A stretch of DNA of 64,000 nucleotides from Pseudocalidococcus azoricus BACA0444 (GCF_031729055.1 NZ_JAVMIP010000009.1:1-64000), one strand, 5' to 3'. Counted from the stretch's first letter, positions 15,794-25,361 are shown. Notes: generated by a model not told the origin, from the letters alone. Numbers and translations are program-made.

Positions 15794-16507
15794 ATGAGCA
15801 GCAATTTAGCAATGCAACTTCGGGAAGGCACCAAAAAGGCTCACACCATGGCGGAAAACGTGGGCTTTGTCCGTTGCTTCCTTAAAGGGACGGTAGAAAA
15901 AACCTCCTACCGCAAGCTGGTTGCCTCCTTGTATTTTGTTTACAGCGCCATTGAAGCGGAAATGCAGCGGTTGCAAACTGATCCGATCATCAGCAAAATT
16001 TATTTTCCCGAACTCAACCGGAAAAATAGCCTCGAGCGGGACTTAGCCTTTTACTTTGGCCCCAATTGGCGCGACCAAATCAGCCCTTCTCCCGCCACCC
16101 AGACCTATGTTGCCCGCATCCATGAAATTGCTGAGTCAGCCCCTGAACTCTTGATTGCCCATTCCTACACCCGCTATATGGGAGATCTCTCTGGGGGACA
16201 AATTCTCAAGGGGATTGCGGAACGGGCCATGAACCTGACTGATGGCGGCACTGCTTTCTATACCTTTGAAACCATCACCGATGAAAAAGCCTTCAAAGCG
16301 AACTATCGGCAAAATTTGGATGATCTGGGTCTGGATGATGAAACCATTGCCCGGATTGTGGAAGAAGCGAACGATGCCTTTGGGATGAATATGCGCTTGT
16401 TCCAAGAACTGGAAGGCAACTTAATCAAAGCTATTGGGCAGTTGTTGTTTAATTCCCTAACTCGCCGGAAAATGCAAGGCAGCACCGAATTGGCCACCGC
16501 CGAGTAA
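15794..16507 (+). CDS. ho1: heme oxygenase (biliverdin-producing)
   Basis: Cleaves heme to biliverdin IXalpha with ferredoxin as reductant, the first step to phycocyanobilin for phycobilisomes. The 237-residue protein starts MSSNLAMQLREGTKKAHTMAEN with the proximal heme histidine H17, and has the conserved distal-helix segment YTRYMGDLSGGQ. ATG 15794 matches the family N-terminus; an upstream ATG at 15779 would add five residues. A terminator follows at 16561. Confidence 0.93.
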   Translation: MSSNLAMQLREGTKKAHTMAENVGFVRCFLKGTVEKTSYRKLVASLYFVYSAIEAEMQRLQTDPIISKIYFPELNRKNSLERDLAFYFGPNWRDQISPSPATQTYVARIHEIAESAPELLIAHSYTRYMGDLSGGQILKGIAERAMNLTDGGTAFYTFETITDEKAFKANYRQNLDDLGLDDETIARIVEEANDAFGMNMRLFQELEGNLIKAIGQLLFNSLTRRKMQGSTELATAE

Positions 16508-16560
16508 TGCATCTATCCGGCTCCAAGCCACGATTAAGCTCTGAAACTGAATGATTTAAC

Positions 16561-16592
16561 GGGGGAGATGATTTTTACATCTCTCCTTTTTT
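16561..16592 (+). terminator. rho-independent terminator after ho1
   Basis: GGGGGAGATG and CATCTCTCC pair around a short AT loop, followed by six T. It sits 54 bp past the ho1 stop. Confidence 0.75.
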
Positions 16593-16655
16593 GTGCAAGG
16601 TAGGATCAAGAGACATGAAAAAATCCTAGCAGTATGGATGTTGTAAGTTAATTCC

Positions 16656-16862
16656 ATGAAAATTAAAGTCGTTATTTGGCAAGAGGATGGGGTTTGGTGT
16701 GGTTCCGTGCCAGCTTTACCCGGTAGTCACACCTGGGTTGAAAGCTATGAAGACCTCTTAGAAATGCTCAAGGAAGCTATTATTGGTTGGTTGGAGGTTG
16801 CCAGTGAAGATAGCAATATGGAGGTTAATTCTGAAAAGCAACTTGTTGAACTATCGTTATGA
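16656..16862 (+). CDS. hicB: HicB-family antitoxin
   Basis: A 68-residue partial-RNase-H-fold antitoxin. The N-terminal part (VIWQEDGVWCGSVPALPGSHTWVESYEDLLEMLKEAI) is the typical HicB fold. It lacks a clear C-terminal DNA-binding domain, as in short HicB forms. It overlaps the HicA gene by 4 bp in antitoxin-first order. Confidence 0.75.
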   Translation: MKIKVVIWQEDGVWCGSVPALPGSHTWVESYEDLLEMLKEAIIGWLEVASEDSNMEVNSEKQLVELSL

Positions 16863-17068
16863 AGTCGGTTTCAGGAAAGACCTTTTGCCGGATTGTTGAA
16901 CGTTATGGTTGGGTTTTACGGCGGCTTATGGGCAGCCATCATATCTATTCTCAAAAAGATTCTACGGTTCGCCTTGTCATGCCTGCGCATGGTAATCGAG
17001 ACCTACCCATTGGCACTCTCAAAAGCCTAATGCGGTATGCGGGGCTACAAGAAGAAGATTTGCAGTAA
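16859..17068 (+). CDS. hicA: HicA-family mRNA interferase toxin
   Basis: A 69-residue toxin of the double-stranded-RNA-binding-like fold. The catalytic histidine lies in GSHHIY (about H27-H28) and the C-terminal HGNRDLPIGTLKSLMRYAGL segment is typical. It cleaves mRNA when free of HicB. The pair appears intact. Confidence 0.8.
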   Translation: MKSVSGKTFCRIVERYGWVLRRLMGSHHIYSQKDSTVRLVMPAHGNRDLPIGTLKSLMRYAGLQEEDLQ

Positions 17069-17097
17069 TGTAGGTTTTGCAATTTCCAGGATTGGTT

Positions 17098-18093
17098 ATG
17101 AAAGCAATTTTGTTCCGCCAACCCGGCCCGGCCTCTGTCTTAGAACTCAGTGAAATTCCCAGACCCCAACTTGAAAACCCCGATGAAGTTTTAGTTAAAC
17201 TCAAAGCCGCCGGAGTCAACCCGATTGATACCAAACTACGTCAACGGGGAACGTTTTACCCGGAGTTAATGCCTGCAATTTTAGGTTGTGATGGGGCGGG
17301 GGTGATTACGGAAGTCGGATCTGAAGTGACCCAATGGTGTGTGGGTGATGAAGTGTTATTTTGTCAAGGGGGATTAGGTAAGCGGTCTGGAACCTATGCT
17401 GAATATGCGGTTGTCTTTAGTCATTGCCTGGCCCGTAAGCCCCAACCTCTTTCCTTTACCCAAGCTGCTGCCTTACCCCTCGTCACCATCACGGCCTGGG
17501 AAGCTCTTTATGATCGGGCCCAACTGCAACCCGGCCAACGGGTTTTAATTCATGCTGGAGCCGGGGGAGTGGGTCATATTGCCATTCAGTTAGCTAAATT
17601 ATCTAGGGCCGAAGTTGCCACCACCGTGAGTTCTACAGCTAAGGCTGAATTTGTTAAAACCCTCGGGGCCGATCTTGTCCTGAATTACCGAGAAACAGGC
17701 TGGCAAGGGGAATTACTGGCCTGGACAGGGGGAGAGGGAGTAGATGTGGGGTTTGATACAGTCGGTGGCGCAACTTTTTCGGAGACCGTTGCCTTAGTCA
17801 AGCCCTATGGTCAAGTTGTCACCCTCTTAGAGCCAGGCCCCGAAACCAATTGGAAGCTGGCCCGCCGCAAGAATTTGCAGATTAGTTTTACCCTGATGCT
17901 CACTCCAGAACTGGATAACCTTAAGTCGGCGCAAGTCCATCAAGCCCAACTTCTCCAACAGGCCATCGGTTGGGTCTTTTCCGACTATCTACACATTGAG
18001 GTTGCAAAAACATTTCCCTTGGGGGCTGTTGCCGATGCCCATCAGTTTTTGGAATCAGGACAGGGCCTGGGCAAGATTGCTTTAGTCATTTAA
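17098..18093 (+). CDS. zinc-independent quinone oxidoreductase-like MDR protein
   Basis: A 331-residue medium-chain dehydrogenase/reductase. The N-terminal GroES-like domain has GVNPIDTKLRQRG and LGCDGAGVI; the nucleotide-binding domain has HAGAGGVGHIAIQLAK, the NADPH-binding glycine motif. Structural zinc cysteines are not visible, which fits a quinone oxidoreductase or enoyl reductase rather than alcohol dehydrogenase. ATG 17098 is the start of the conserved MKAI N-terminus. Substrate unknown. Confidence 0.75.
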   Translation: MKAILFRQPGPASVLELSEIPRPQLENPDEVLVKLKAAGVNPIDTKLRQRGTFYPELMPAILGCDGAGVITEVGSEVTQWCVGDEVLFCQGGLGKRSGTYAEYAVVFSHCLARKPQPLSFTQAAALPLVTITAWEALYDRAQLQPGQRVLIHAGAGGVGHIAIQLAKLSRAEVATTVSSTAKAEFVKTLGADLVLNYRETGWQGELLAWTGGEGVDVGFDTVGGATFSETVALVKPYGQVVTLLEPGPETNWKLARRKNLQISFTLMLTPELDNLKSAQVHQAQLLQQAIGWVFSDYLHIEVAKTFPLGAVADAHQFLESGQGLGKIALVI

Positions 18094-18264
18094 GGTATCG
18101 AAAAACCTAGATGGAGTAAATAATGGAGTAGGCTAATTTCAACCACAAGAATCCGCCACTATTGCGGGATTGAGGCTGTCTCCACCGATGAAGATCTCAG
18201 GCATCTGGCCAGTCATAGATCTTTCTTACTTGTCCTACCCTAGCCTTCATATGGATAACGCAAT

Positions 18265-20421
18265 ATGACTCCCAAACTGTGGCAAGGCTCTGCTCCCTTT
18301 TTGATCATTACCTTGGTGATCACGGGTTTGGTGGTAGGACTTCGCCAAGCGGGTGGCCTCCAACGGGTAGAGTTAAGGACTTATGATCTACTCCTCCAGG
18401 CCCGTCCTGATCCAGGCCCTGACCCCCGCCTGCTGACGGTTTTGATTACCGAAGATGATATTCAAGCTCAAAAGACTTGGCCCCTCAAGGATGCCACCAT
18501 TGCCCAGGCCTTCCGCACCCTCTTAGCCGCCAATCCACGCGCCGTTGGCTTAGACATTTTCCGAGATTTACCCGTTGAGCCTGGCCACGCCGAACTGTCC
18601 CAGCTATTTGCCACCGACAACCGCCTCATCCCGATTTGTAAAGCTGCCTCTACCGATAGTCAAGAAGTGGGGCCGCCGCCAATGATTCCCCAAACGCAAG
18701 TGGAAGCTCAGGTGGGCCTGGTCAACATTCCCGTCGATATTGATGGAGTGGCCCGCCGTAACTTGTTTTTGGTTAGTCCCAGCCCTGGCCTCTGTCAGAC
18801 TCCCTATTCCCTTGCCTTACAACTCACATTGCACTACCTGGCCAAGGAAAATATCGTCCCCAAACTCACGACCGCTGGTCTGTTGCAACTGGGTCAGGCT
18901 GAATTTCCCACCTTAAGCAGCAATTCCGGCGGTTATCACAATTTGGATGCTCGCGGGGCCCAGATCATGCTGAATTATCGCTCTGGCCAGGCGGTTTCTG
19001 AGACAGTCACTCTTACGGAACTTCTCAAGGGAAAAGTGCCAGCCAGTCAAATTCAGGATCGAGTCATCTTGGTGGGAGTTGCTGCCGCTAGTTTGAAGGA
19101 TTCCTTTTTAACGCCCTATAGTGACTCGGCCAATAACTCCCAACTGATGCCTGGGGTCACGGTTCATGCCCAAATGGTGAGTCAGTTTCTGAGTACAGTC
19201 TTGGATGGTCGCCCCCTGATTTGGTCTTGGCCAGCTTGGGTTGAGGTAATTTGGGTCTGGGTGTGGGCAGGTGTGGGTGTGGGCCTGGCCTGGCGACTTC
19301 GCCAACCCCTCTGGCTCGGTGGGGCATTACTCGCGTCTTTGGTGGTTTTAGGCGGAGTGGCCCTTGGGGCGATGTTGGCCTCTGGCTGGATTCCTCTAGT
19401 CCCACCCTTCTGGGGCCTGGTTTTGGGGGCAGGGGTAACGATTTCCTATGTCAACTATCAGGGGCAACAGGAGCAAAAACGGTTTTTACAACGGGTCAAG
19501 GAACAGGAAGATGCCCTAGCCGTGTTAAGGTCGCTACTGGCAGAAAATACCGCCGCCAATGTTCAAGCCGCAACACCCATTACAGAGATTAAAAATAAGC
19601 CCAGTTCCCTCCTTAGCGGTCGCTATCAAATTAAAAAAGTGTTGGGATCGGGTGGCTTTGGCCGAACCTATTTAGCGGCAGATACGCAACGGCCTGGACA
19701 ACCGATTTGTGTGGTTAAGCATCTCCGTCCGGGGCGTAAGGACGAACGGTTTATGCAGGTGGCCCGGCGTTTATTTGCAACTGAAGCGGAAATTCTTGAA
19801 GCTCTCGGACGCTATGATCAAATCCCCCTATTGCTGGCCTATGTTGAAGAAAATCAGGAGTTTTACTTAGTTCAAGAATTTATTGACGGCACATCCCTAA
19901 GCCGAGAGCTAACCAAGCCATTACCCGTGGCCTGGGCTATAACGTTTCTCCAGGATTTGTTAACAACCTTAAGTTTTGTCCATAGCTATCACGTTATCCA
20001 CCGGGATATTAAGCCGGATAATCTCATTCGCCGAACCAGTGACCATAAAATTGTTCTGATTGATTTTGGCGCTGTTAAGCAGATGCAGCCCCCCCAAAAA
20101 GACCAGGCCAGTTCGGCCCAAGACAGTACGGTGATTATTGGCACGATGGGTTATGCGCCACCGGAACAACTGGCGGGCCAACCGGGATTAAATAGTGATC
20201 TTTATGCAGCTGGGATGATTGCGATCCAGGCCTTGACAGGGGTAAAACCACGGGACATTGAACGGAATCAGGAAACGGGAGAACTGGACTGGCAAAAGCA
20301 TATCAGTGTTGACCTGGGCCTGGCCACGATCCTTAACCGCATGATCCGCTTTAATTTTACAGAGCGCTATCAATCAGCCCCTGAGGTTTTAGGAGATTTA
20401 GGAAAGCTGCGAGTGAAATAG
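18265..20421 (+). CDS. CHASE2-domain serine/threonine protein kinase
   Basis: A 718-residue sensor kinase. One N-terminal membrane helix is followed by an extracytoplasmic CHASE2 sensor (about residues 30-310), three membrane helices (about 325-400), then a cytoplasmic Hanks-type kinase (about 450-715). Kinase motifs are complete: GSGGFGRTY glycine loop, the lysine in VVKHL, HRDIKPDN catalytic loop, DFGAVKQ, and APPEQ. It should therefore be active. The signal is unknown. A lectin gene follows in convergent orientation. Confidence 0.88.
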   Translation: MTPKLWQGSAPFLIITLVITGLVVGLRQAGGLQRVELRTYDLLLQARPDPGPDPRLLTVLITEDDIQAQKTWPLKDATIAQAFRTLLAANPRAVGLDIFRDLPVEPGHAELSQLFATDNRLIPICKAASTDSQEVGPPPMIPQTQVEAQVGLVNIPVDIDGVARRNLFLVSPSPGLCQTPYSLALQLTLHYLAKENIVPKLTTAGLLQLGQAEFPTLSSNSGGYHNLDARGAQIMLNYRSGQAVSETVTLTELLKGKVPASQIQDRVILVGVAAASLKDSFLTPYSDSANNSQLMPGVTVHAQMVSQFLSTVLDGRPLIWSWPAWVEVIWVWVWAGVGVGLAWRLRQPLWLGGALLASLVVLGGVALGAMLASGWIPLVPPFWGLVLGAGVTISYVNYQGQQEQKRFLQRVKEQEDALAVLRSLLAENTAANVQAATPITEIKNKPSSLLSGRYQIKKVLGSGGFGRTYLAADTQRPGQPICVVKHLRPGRKDERFMQVARRLFATEAEILEALGRYDQIPLLLAYVEENQEFYLVQEFIDGTSLSRELTKPLPVAWAITFLQDLLTTLSFVHSYHVIHRDIKPDNLIRRTSDHKIVLIDFGAVKQMQPPQKDQASSAQDSTVIIGTMGYAPPEQLAGQPGLNSDLYAAGMIAIQALTGVKPRDIERNQETGELDWQKHISVDLGLATILNRMIRFNFTERYQSAPEVLGDLGKLRVK

Positions 20422-20443
20422 CCTGGGTGGAGATAACGTCTGC

Positions 20444-20926
20444 CTAGCGACGGGTGCGTGATGACCAAATTGGATCCCCTGGCAAGTAAATCACCAAGTT
20501 GCCATCATTTTGCATGACCACAAAGGATTCTCGCCGCCCCACGGTTCCTGAAGACCATAAGGGTGACTGGCCTGGACTGTACAGCACTAAATTGCCATCA
20601 TTTTGCATCACCAGTCGTTCAACAGCCCGATTATTTGTTTTGGATGACCATAGAGGAAATTCCTGACCACCCCGACGTTCATAAACAACTAAGTTGCCAT
20701 CACTCTGCAACCGCAAAAAATAAACACCATTAGTCGAAGCTAAATATTCGCCTGGACGTAGAACTTCTCCTGGGTTGAGCCGATCTGATCCAGCCCCAGC
20801 CATGACCATCATTGCCCCCCAGGCCAGAATCAGGGATGCACCTACTCCAACAGTGGTTAACTTAAAAACTTGGCGCGACAAAACCTTGAGCATTTTTAAA
20901 CTATTCAAAACATCCAACTGCACCAT
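20444..20926 (-). CDS. membrane-anchored bulb-type (mannose-binding) lectin
   Basis: A 160-residue protein with an N-terminal signal or anchor segment (about residues 23-44) and one B-lectin domain. All three QxDxNxVxY mannose-binding motifs are present: QSDGNLVVY, QNDGNLVLY and QNDGNLVIY. WSS repeats between them build the beta-prism. It probably binds glycans at the cell surface or outside. A second in-frame ATG at 20893 could also be the start. Confidence 0.82.
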   Translation of the reverse strand: MVQLDVLNSLKMLKVLSRQVFKLTTVGVGASLILAWGAMMVMAGAGSDRLNPGEVLRPGEYLASTNGVYFLRLQSDGNLVVYERRGGQEFPLWSSKTNNRAVERLVMQNDGNLVLYSPGQSPLWSSGTVGRRESFVVMQNDGNLVIYLPGDPIWSSRTRR

Positions 20927-21136
20927 ACCCTAAAAAAAGTCTTAGTTAAGCTGAGAGAGAAGAGAACAACACAACGTATTTTGAATAGATAAAAGCCACT
21001 GGGCATTACGGATTAGACCCTTATTTAGAGCCTCTATGTCTTAATCTATATGAGTAGAGCTACAGAGAATTTAAGGATATCTATAACTTTGAAAAGTGAA
21101 AATAGCTATCCCCCACTCATTGATGGCTGACCCGCA

Positions 21137-21952
21137 TTAGGCGGACGGTGGGTTTTTCCTGGTACGGCTGGCCCTTGGTTTTGGAACTGGGGTAGGTTCA
21201 ACAACGGCAGGCACGGCTTCAGCAATGGGTTGTTCTAGGGCTAGGGGTTGACTTGCCGAGGCAGGTTGGATCAAAACGGGGGCGGTTTCTTTTTGTTTAA
21301 GGCTCAGGGGAATCCGAATCGGTTGCAACTGCTCCAATAAACAACTGGCCAAGGGTAGGGTTTGATCCAATTCATCCAAAGGCCGTGGTACAAGCATGAC
21401 TGCATGGAGTTCACCAATCCGGTCTGCTGCGGCCATCCCCGCCTCAAGAGCCATTGCTGCATTGGAGGCCGTTCCCCGAACAATCACCGTACAGAGGCCC
21501 GCCCCAATCACTTCATAGGCCGTCAGCACTACCTCAGCTGCTTTGAGCATGGCATCAGCCGCCCCGACCATGGCCGGAAAGCCCCTTGTTTCCAGTAAAC
21601 CCACCGCATGACTACTGAGCCGATGTCCTGAATGTTTCCCGGTCAATTCCGCTAAACGACTACCAATGGGCAGAATCTGATCCAGGTTCGGGTCAGGGCG
21701 GGCTAAAACCAAGGTGGATAATTCTTGTCCAAATTGGCTGGCCCGTTCAGCCCCTTCCGCAACGGCCAAACGCACATCGGAAATATTGCCCCGCACAATT
21801 GCTGTACAGTGGCCACTACCAATTTTTTCATAGCCAATCAGATGGACATCAGAGGACTTGAGCATATGATCGGCAATCCCGACAATGGCCGGAAAACTTT
21901 GGGCCGATACTAAACCCAAAGCCAAATCAGTGTAGTCGGTGGGACGATTCAT
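21137..21952 (-). CDS. ccmO: carboxysome shell protein CcmO (tandem BMC domains)
   Basis: Two bacterial-microcompartment domains in tandem (about residues 8-95 and 112-200), each with a GLVSAQSFPAIVGIAD or GLLETRGFPAMVGAAD start and a VRGxxS/A segment, followed by a Pro/Ala-rich tail ending in basic residues. This layout is that of CcmO, which helps build the beta-carboxysome shell around RuBisCO. It stands apart from other ccm genes in this window. 271 residues, as usual. Confidence 0.9.
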   Translation of the reverse strand: MNRPTDYTDLALGLVSAQSFPAIVGIADHMLKSSDVHLIGYEKIGSGHCTAIVRGNISDVRLAVAEGAERASQFGQELSTLVLARPDPNLDQILPIGSRLAELTGKHSGHRLSSHAVGLLETRGFPAMVGAADAMLKAAEVVLTAYEVIGAGLCTVIVRGTASNAAMALEAGMAAADRIGELHAVMLVPRPLDELDQTLPLASCLLEQLQPIRIPLSLKQKETAPVLIQPASASQPLALEQPIAEAVPAVVEPTPVPKPRASRTRKNPPSA

Positions 21953-22142
21953 TCCGGTTGTTTGTAGGATATAAAGGCTGTGGCTTCATTTTACCGTGAG
22001 TCTCTTGTTTCCTGGGGTTGGGGCAGAATTAGCAATTGGGGCCTGGGCCGCAATTGGAGAAAATAATCAGGTCAGCAACCCTAATTTCCCCCGGCAGATT
22101 AACCAAGCTAAAATAGGGCAGAGTCTCTCTGGTAGTTAAGCC

Positions 22143-22295
22143 ATGCGACCTGTGATTACATCTGTGGCGGTAGTCCTGGCCCTAGTCTCAATCTATGCCT
22201 GGGGTAACTTTTGGCTGCGGAATCTTGGGGCCTTCTCAGTCCTGGTACTTTGGTATTTCGCAGTTCTCCAACCCCCCAAGCAATCAGGCTTTTGA
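22143..22295 (+). CDS. small hydrophobic protein, 50 residues
   Basis: ATG at 22143 opens a 50-codon frame. The product starts MRPVITSVAVVLALVSIYAW and is hydrophobic almost throughout, ending in PPKQSGF, so one or two membrane helices are expected. It lies 63 bp upstream of the dnaE C-half on the same strand. Codon use is like the neighbours. No family recognised. Confidence 0.55.
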   Translation: MRPVITSVAVVLALVSIYAWGNFWLRNLGAFSVLVLWYFAVLQPPKQSGF

Positions 22296-22358
22296 GGTAA
22301 GTGAGGACTGGGATGTTTCCCCTTGGCGATCAAGGATATTAACCGGAGGACAGGAATC

Positions 22359-23690
22359 ATGGTCAAAATTATTAGTCGCCGCAGTTTAGGTATTCAACCG
22401 GTCTATGACATTGGTGTGGCAGAGGATCATAATTTTGTGATTCGGGGGGGCCTGGTGGCCAGCAACTGCTTTAATAAGTCCCACTCCACCGCCTACGGGT
22501 ACGTCACCTTCCAAACAGCCTACTTGAAGGCCCATTACCCGGTGGAGTACATGGCGGCCCTCCTTACGGCCAACAGTGGTGATCAAGATAAGGTTCAACG
22601 CTATCTGGCCACCTGCATGACGATGGGGATTGAGATTCAACCACCGGATATTAATCGCTCTGGGGTGGACTTTACACCGATTGGGCAAAGTATTTTGTTT
22701 GGCTTGTCGGCGGTGCGTAACGTTGGCCTGGCGGCGATTGAAGCGATTTTGGCAGCCCGTCAAGACGGGGGAGAATTTCAATCCCTAGCCGATTTTTGTG
22801 ATCGGGTTGATCCACGGGTGGCCAATAAACGGGCGGTGGAAGCCTTAATTTCATCTGGGGGCTTTGACAAAATTGAACCTAACCGCAACCAACTCCTCCA
22901 TGATCTGGAACTGGTGCTGGAGTGGGCCCAGGGGCGGGCTAAAGATCGGGCGGTGGGGCAAGGCAATTTGTTTGATATGTTCGGTGGCATGGCCGCGGAA
23001 ACCCCCACTAGCAGTTATGAAGCGGCTCCCAAAGCTCCCCCGGTGGCAGATTTACCCGATGGGGATAAGTTACGAATGGAAAAAGAACTGCTCGGTTTTT
23101 ATGTTTCAGATCATCCCTTAAAAGGAGTCCAAACTGCAGCCCGGATGTTAGCCCCCATTAACCTTGGCGACCTAGATCAGCAAGGAGATCAAAGTCTCAG
23201 TGCCATTGTCTTAATTACAGAGCTAAAACCGATTGTCACCAAAAAAGGAGATCGGATGGCGGTCATCCAAATGGAAGATCTCACGGGTAAAGCCGAAGCA
23301 GTGGTTTTTCCCCGAACATTTGAGCGGATTGGGCATTTACTAGCAGCAGATCGACGGCTGATGGTTTGGGGCAAGGTGGATCAACGGGATGATCGGCGGC
23401 AATTTCTGATCGAGGATGCCGAACCCATCGAAGAAGTACGGATGATTATGGTTGAACTCCCCCCAGCCCAGGCCAGTGATCTCCAGGCCCAGCATCGTCT
23501 TTCCGAAATTCTCAAAGCCCAGGCCGGCGAAGCACCTAAAATCCCCATCATTGCCAAAATCACGGATCAACACCAGGCCCAGTATGTCCGGTTGGGGGCC
23601 CAGTTCCGGGTCGAGTCCGATGCAAGAACCGTGACAGCCTTGAACCAGGCCGGATTTGTAGCAAAATCTTCCCAATTAGTCCCAGCGTAG
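22359..23690 (+). CDS. dnaE-C: DNA polymerase III alpha, C-terminal half with split intein IntC
   Basis: The first 36 residues (MVKIISRRSLG ... DHNFVIRGGLVASN) are the C-terminal piece of the cyanobacterial DnaE split intein. The last intein residue is N36 (22464-22466) and the first extein residues are CFN, with the +1 cysteine at 22467. The rest (about 407 residues) is the C-terminal part of the alpha subunit, starting KSHSTAYGYVTFQTAYLKAHYP and including the OB-fold region. The N-half with IntN must lie elsewhere in the genome; trans-splicing makes full DnaE. ATG 22359 with GGAGGA 8 bp upstream fixes the start. Confidence 0.95.
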   Translation: MVKIISRRSLGIQPVYDIGVAEDHNFVIRGGLVASNCFNKSHSTAYGYVTFQTAYLKAHYPVEYMAALLTANSGDQDKVQRYLATCMTMGIEIQPPDINRSGVDFTPIGQSILFGLSAVRNVGLAAIEAILAARQDGGEFQSLADFCDRVDPRVANKRAVEALISSGGFDKIEPNRNQLLHDLELVLEWAQGRAKDRAVGQGNLFDMFGGMAAETPTSSYEAAPKAPPVADLPDGDKLRMEKELLGFYVSDHPLKGVQTAARMLAPINLGDLDQQGDQSLSAIVLITELKPIVTKKGDRMAVIQMEDLTGKAEAVVFPRTFERIGHLLAADRRLMVWGKVDQRDDRRQFLIEDAEPIEEVRMIMVELPPAQASDLQAQHRLSEILKAQAGEAPKIPIIAKITDQHQAQYVRLGAQFRVESDARTVTALNQAGFVAKSSQLVPA

Positions 23691-23717
23691 TTTTGAGTCG
23701 AAATTAGCTTAGGAGAA

Positions 23718-23930
23718 TTACTTTTTCTTGCCCTTAGGTGGTTCTTGGGGAGTTAACTCAGCCAGCCGAAACGTCACCAGTTTGTCCCAATTCCCGCCTT
23801 CAAATAAAACCGCTGCTTTCCCATCTGTGATCCGCTGCACCAGGCCTTGAAAGCCATAGTAGGTATCCCCAGGATTAATCACTTTCACAATGGTTCCGGG
23901 CAAAATCAAGGTCTGAGTTAGGGCTGCCAT
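23718..23930 (-). CDS. ndhS: NDH-1 ferredoxin-binding subunit NdhS
   Basis: A 70-residue SH3-like protein (DUF3252). The block [20 protein letters not shown] and [18 protein letters not shown] is the family signature; a basic tail (PPKGKKK) ends it. NdhS docks ferredoxin on the photosynthetic NDH-1 complex. It is convergent with dnaE-C. Confidence 0.85.
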   Translation of the reverse strand: MAALTQTLILPGTIVKVINPGDTYYGFQGLVQRITDGKAAVLFEGGNWDKLVTFRLAELTPQEPPKGKKK

Positions 23931-24041
23931 AATAAAATATCCTTGTTGAGTCGTGACAAGATAGATAATAGTCTAGCCTAGAGTGGCTTATGTCATTGCA
24001 AATATCATCTCAGGGAAACCCTGCCTAGAACATTCTCCAAG

Positions 24042-25361
24042 TTAGGGACGGCGATTGGTCTGACGCGGACGAAAATTAGCCACTGACTGCACCAGGCCCA
24101 GGGCAATGGCATTGGCCATCAGGGAGGAGCGACCATAACTCAACCAAGGTAAGGGGATCCCTGTCACAGGGGAGAGGCCAATGGTCATACCAATGTTAAT
24201 CACCACCTGAAAAATGATCATTGCGAACATCCCGATGGCAATCAGGGAACCAAAATCATCCGCGGCACTGTTGGCAATTTGAATAATCCGCAAACAGATA
24301 AACCAGAATAGGACCAGAACTAGAAAAGTCCCAATTAAGCCAAATTCCTCACCAATGGCCGAAAAGATAAAATCCGTATGTTGTTCGGGAATGAACCCCA
24401 ATTGGGTTTGCGTGCCATGATTTAAGCCCCGTCCAAACAACCCCCCGGCCCCCACCGCAATCCGAGACTGAATCAGGTGATAGCCCCCCCCAAGGGGATC
24501 TTTATCGGGGTTGAGAAAGAGGGTAATCCGGTCTTTTTGATAGTCGTGGAGTAAATTCCAGAGGACTTGCCCCAGGCCCCCACTGGCTAAATTTAATACC
24601 CCGGCCCCAACCGCCCCCGTCAAGCCCAAGGGCAAACACCACCAGGCCAAGATCGCCATGCCCACTACCCAAGCCAACCAGAGCCAAAGGGAGAGATTGT
24701 AGGGCAACGCCAGTCCCAGGATAATTGCTGAGACTAAAGGAGAAATCATCAGGACAATCCAGCCCCCGTGAGCATTGGCCCAATAGAGCATTCCCACTGT
24801 AATTGCCACAAATACTAAAGCTGTGCCTAAATTAGGCTGGGCTAAAATTAAGCCCATTGGCAGGATCAAGGCTCCCACAACGCGGGCAATTCCCAATAAA
24901 TTATTGGCCGGCCGCCGATTTAACAAAGCTGCGATAGTGACAATCACCCCGACTTTGGCAAATTCTGAGGGTTGGACATTAAAGCCCCCAATCTGAATCC
25001 AGCGTTGGGCCCCCAAGGCCGTAACCCCAAAGAGAGAGACCGCCACCAAAGCAAGATTTGTTGCCCCGTAAGTGTACCAATGCCAGGCCTGGAGGGTATC
25101 ATAGCGCCAGCGGGCAATCCCTAACGTGGTGATCAACGCCACCCCAGCCGTGAGCAAATGATCGAGCCAGTTCATCTCACCTTTATTGAAATCAATGCTG
25201 TAAATGGACACGACTCCAATCAAGAGGAGACTGACTACGGCCCCCATTAACAACCAGTCAATGTTTTGCCAGGGCCGCCACCAAACAGACCATCCCTGCC
25301 AAAGACGGACAAAATAGGGAGGTTGGCTGGCCGAACGGGAAGGTGAACTAGGCATAGGCAA
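24042..25361 (-). CDS. rodA: rod-shape / septum peptidoglycan polymerase RodA
   Basis: SEDS-family lipid II polymerase for cell elongation, in the plasma membrane. The 439-residue protein has about ten membrane helices and conserved segments: GAQRWIQIGGFNVQPSEFAKV, PEQHTDFIFSAIGEEFGLIG (with the catalytic-type aspartate region) and GLSPVTGIPLPWLSYGRSS. RodA is favoured over FtsW because of the N-terminal segment and the IGMTIGLSPVTG form. No partner penicillin-binding protein lies next to it. Confidence 0.88.
   Translation of the reverse strand: MPMPSSPSRSASQPPYFVRLWQGWSVWWRPWQNIDWLLMGAVVSLLLIGVVSIYSIDFNKGEMNWLDHLLTAGVALITTLGIARWRYDTLQAWHWYTYGATNLALVAVSLFGVTALGAQRWIQIGGFNVQPSEFAKVGVIVTIAALLNRRPANNLLGIARVVGALILPMGLILAQPNLGTALVFVAITVGMLYWANAHGGWIVLMISPLVSAIILGLALPYNLSLWLWLAWVVGMAILAWWCLPLGLTGAVGAGVLNLASGGLGQVLWNLLHDYQKDRITLFLNPDKDPLGGGYHLIQSRIAVGAGGLFGRGLNHGTQTQLGFIPEQHTDFIFSAIGEEFGLIGTFLVLVLFWFICLRIIQIANSAADDFGSLIAIGMFAMIIFQVVINIGMTIGLSPVTGIPLPWLSYGRSSLMANAIALGLVQSVANFRPRQTNRRP

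Noticed and set aside
23718-23930. NdhO
   Set aside because: The [11 protein letters not shown] and [14 protein letters not shown] blocks are those of NdhS (DUF3252); NdhO has a different pattern.
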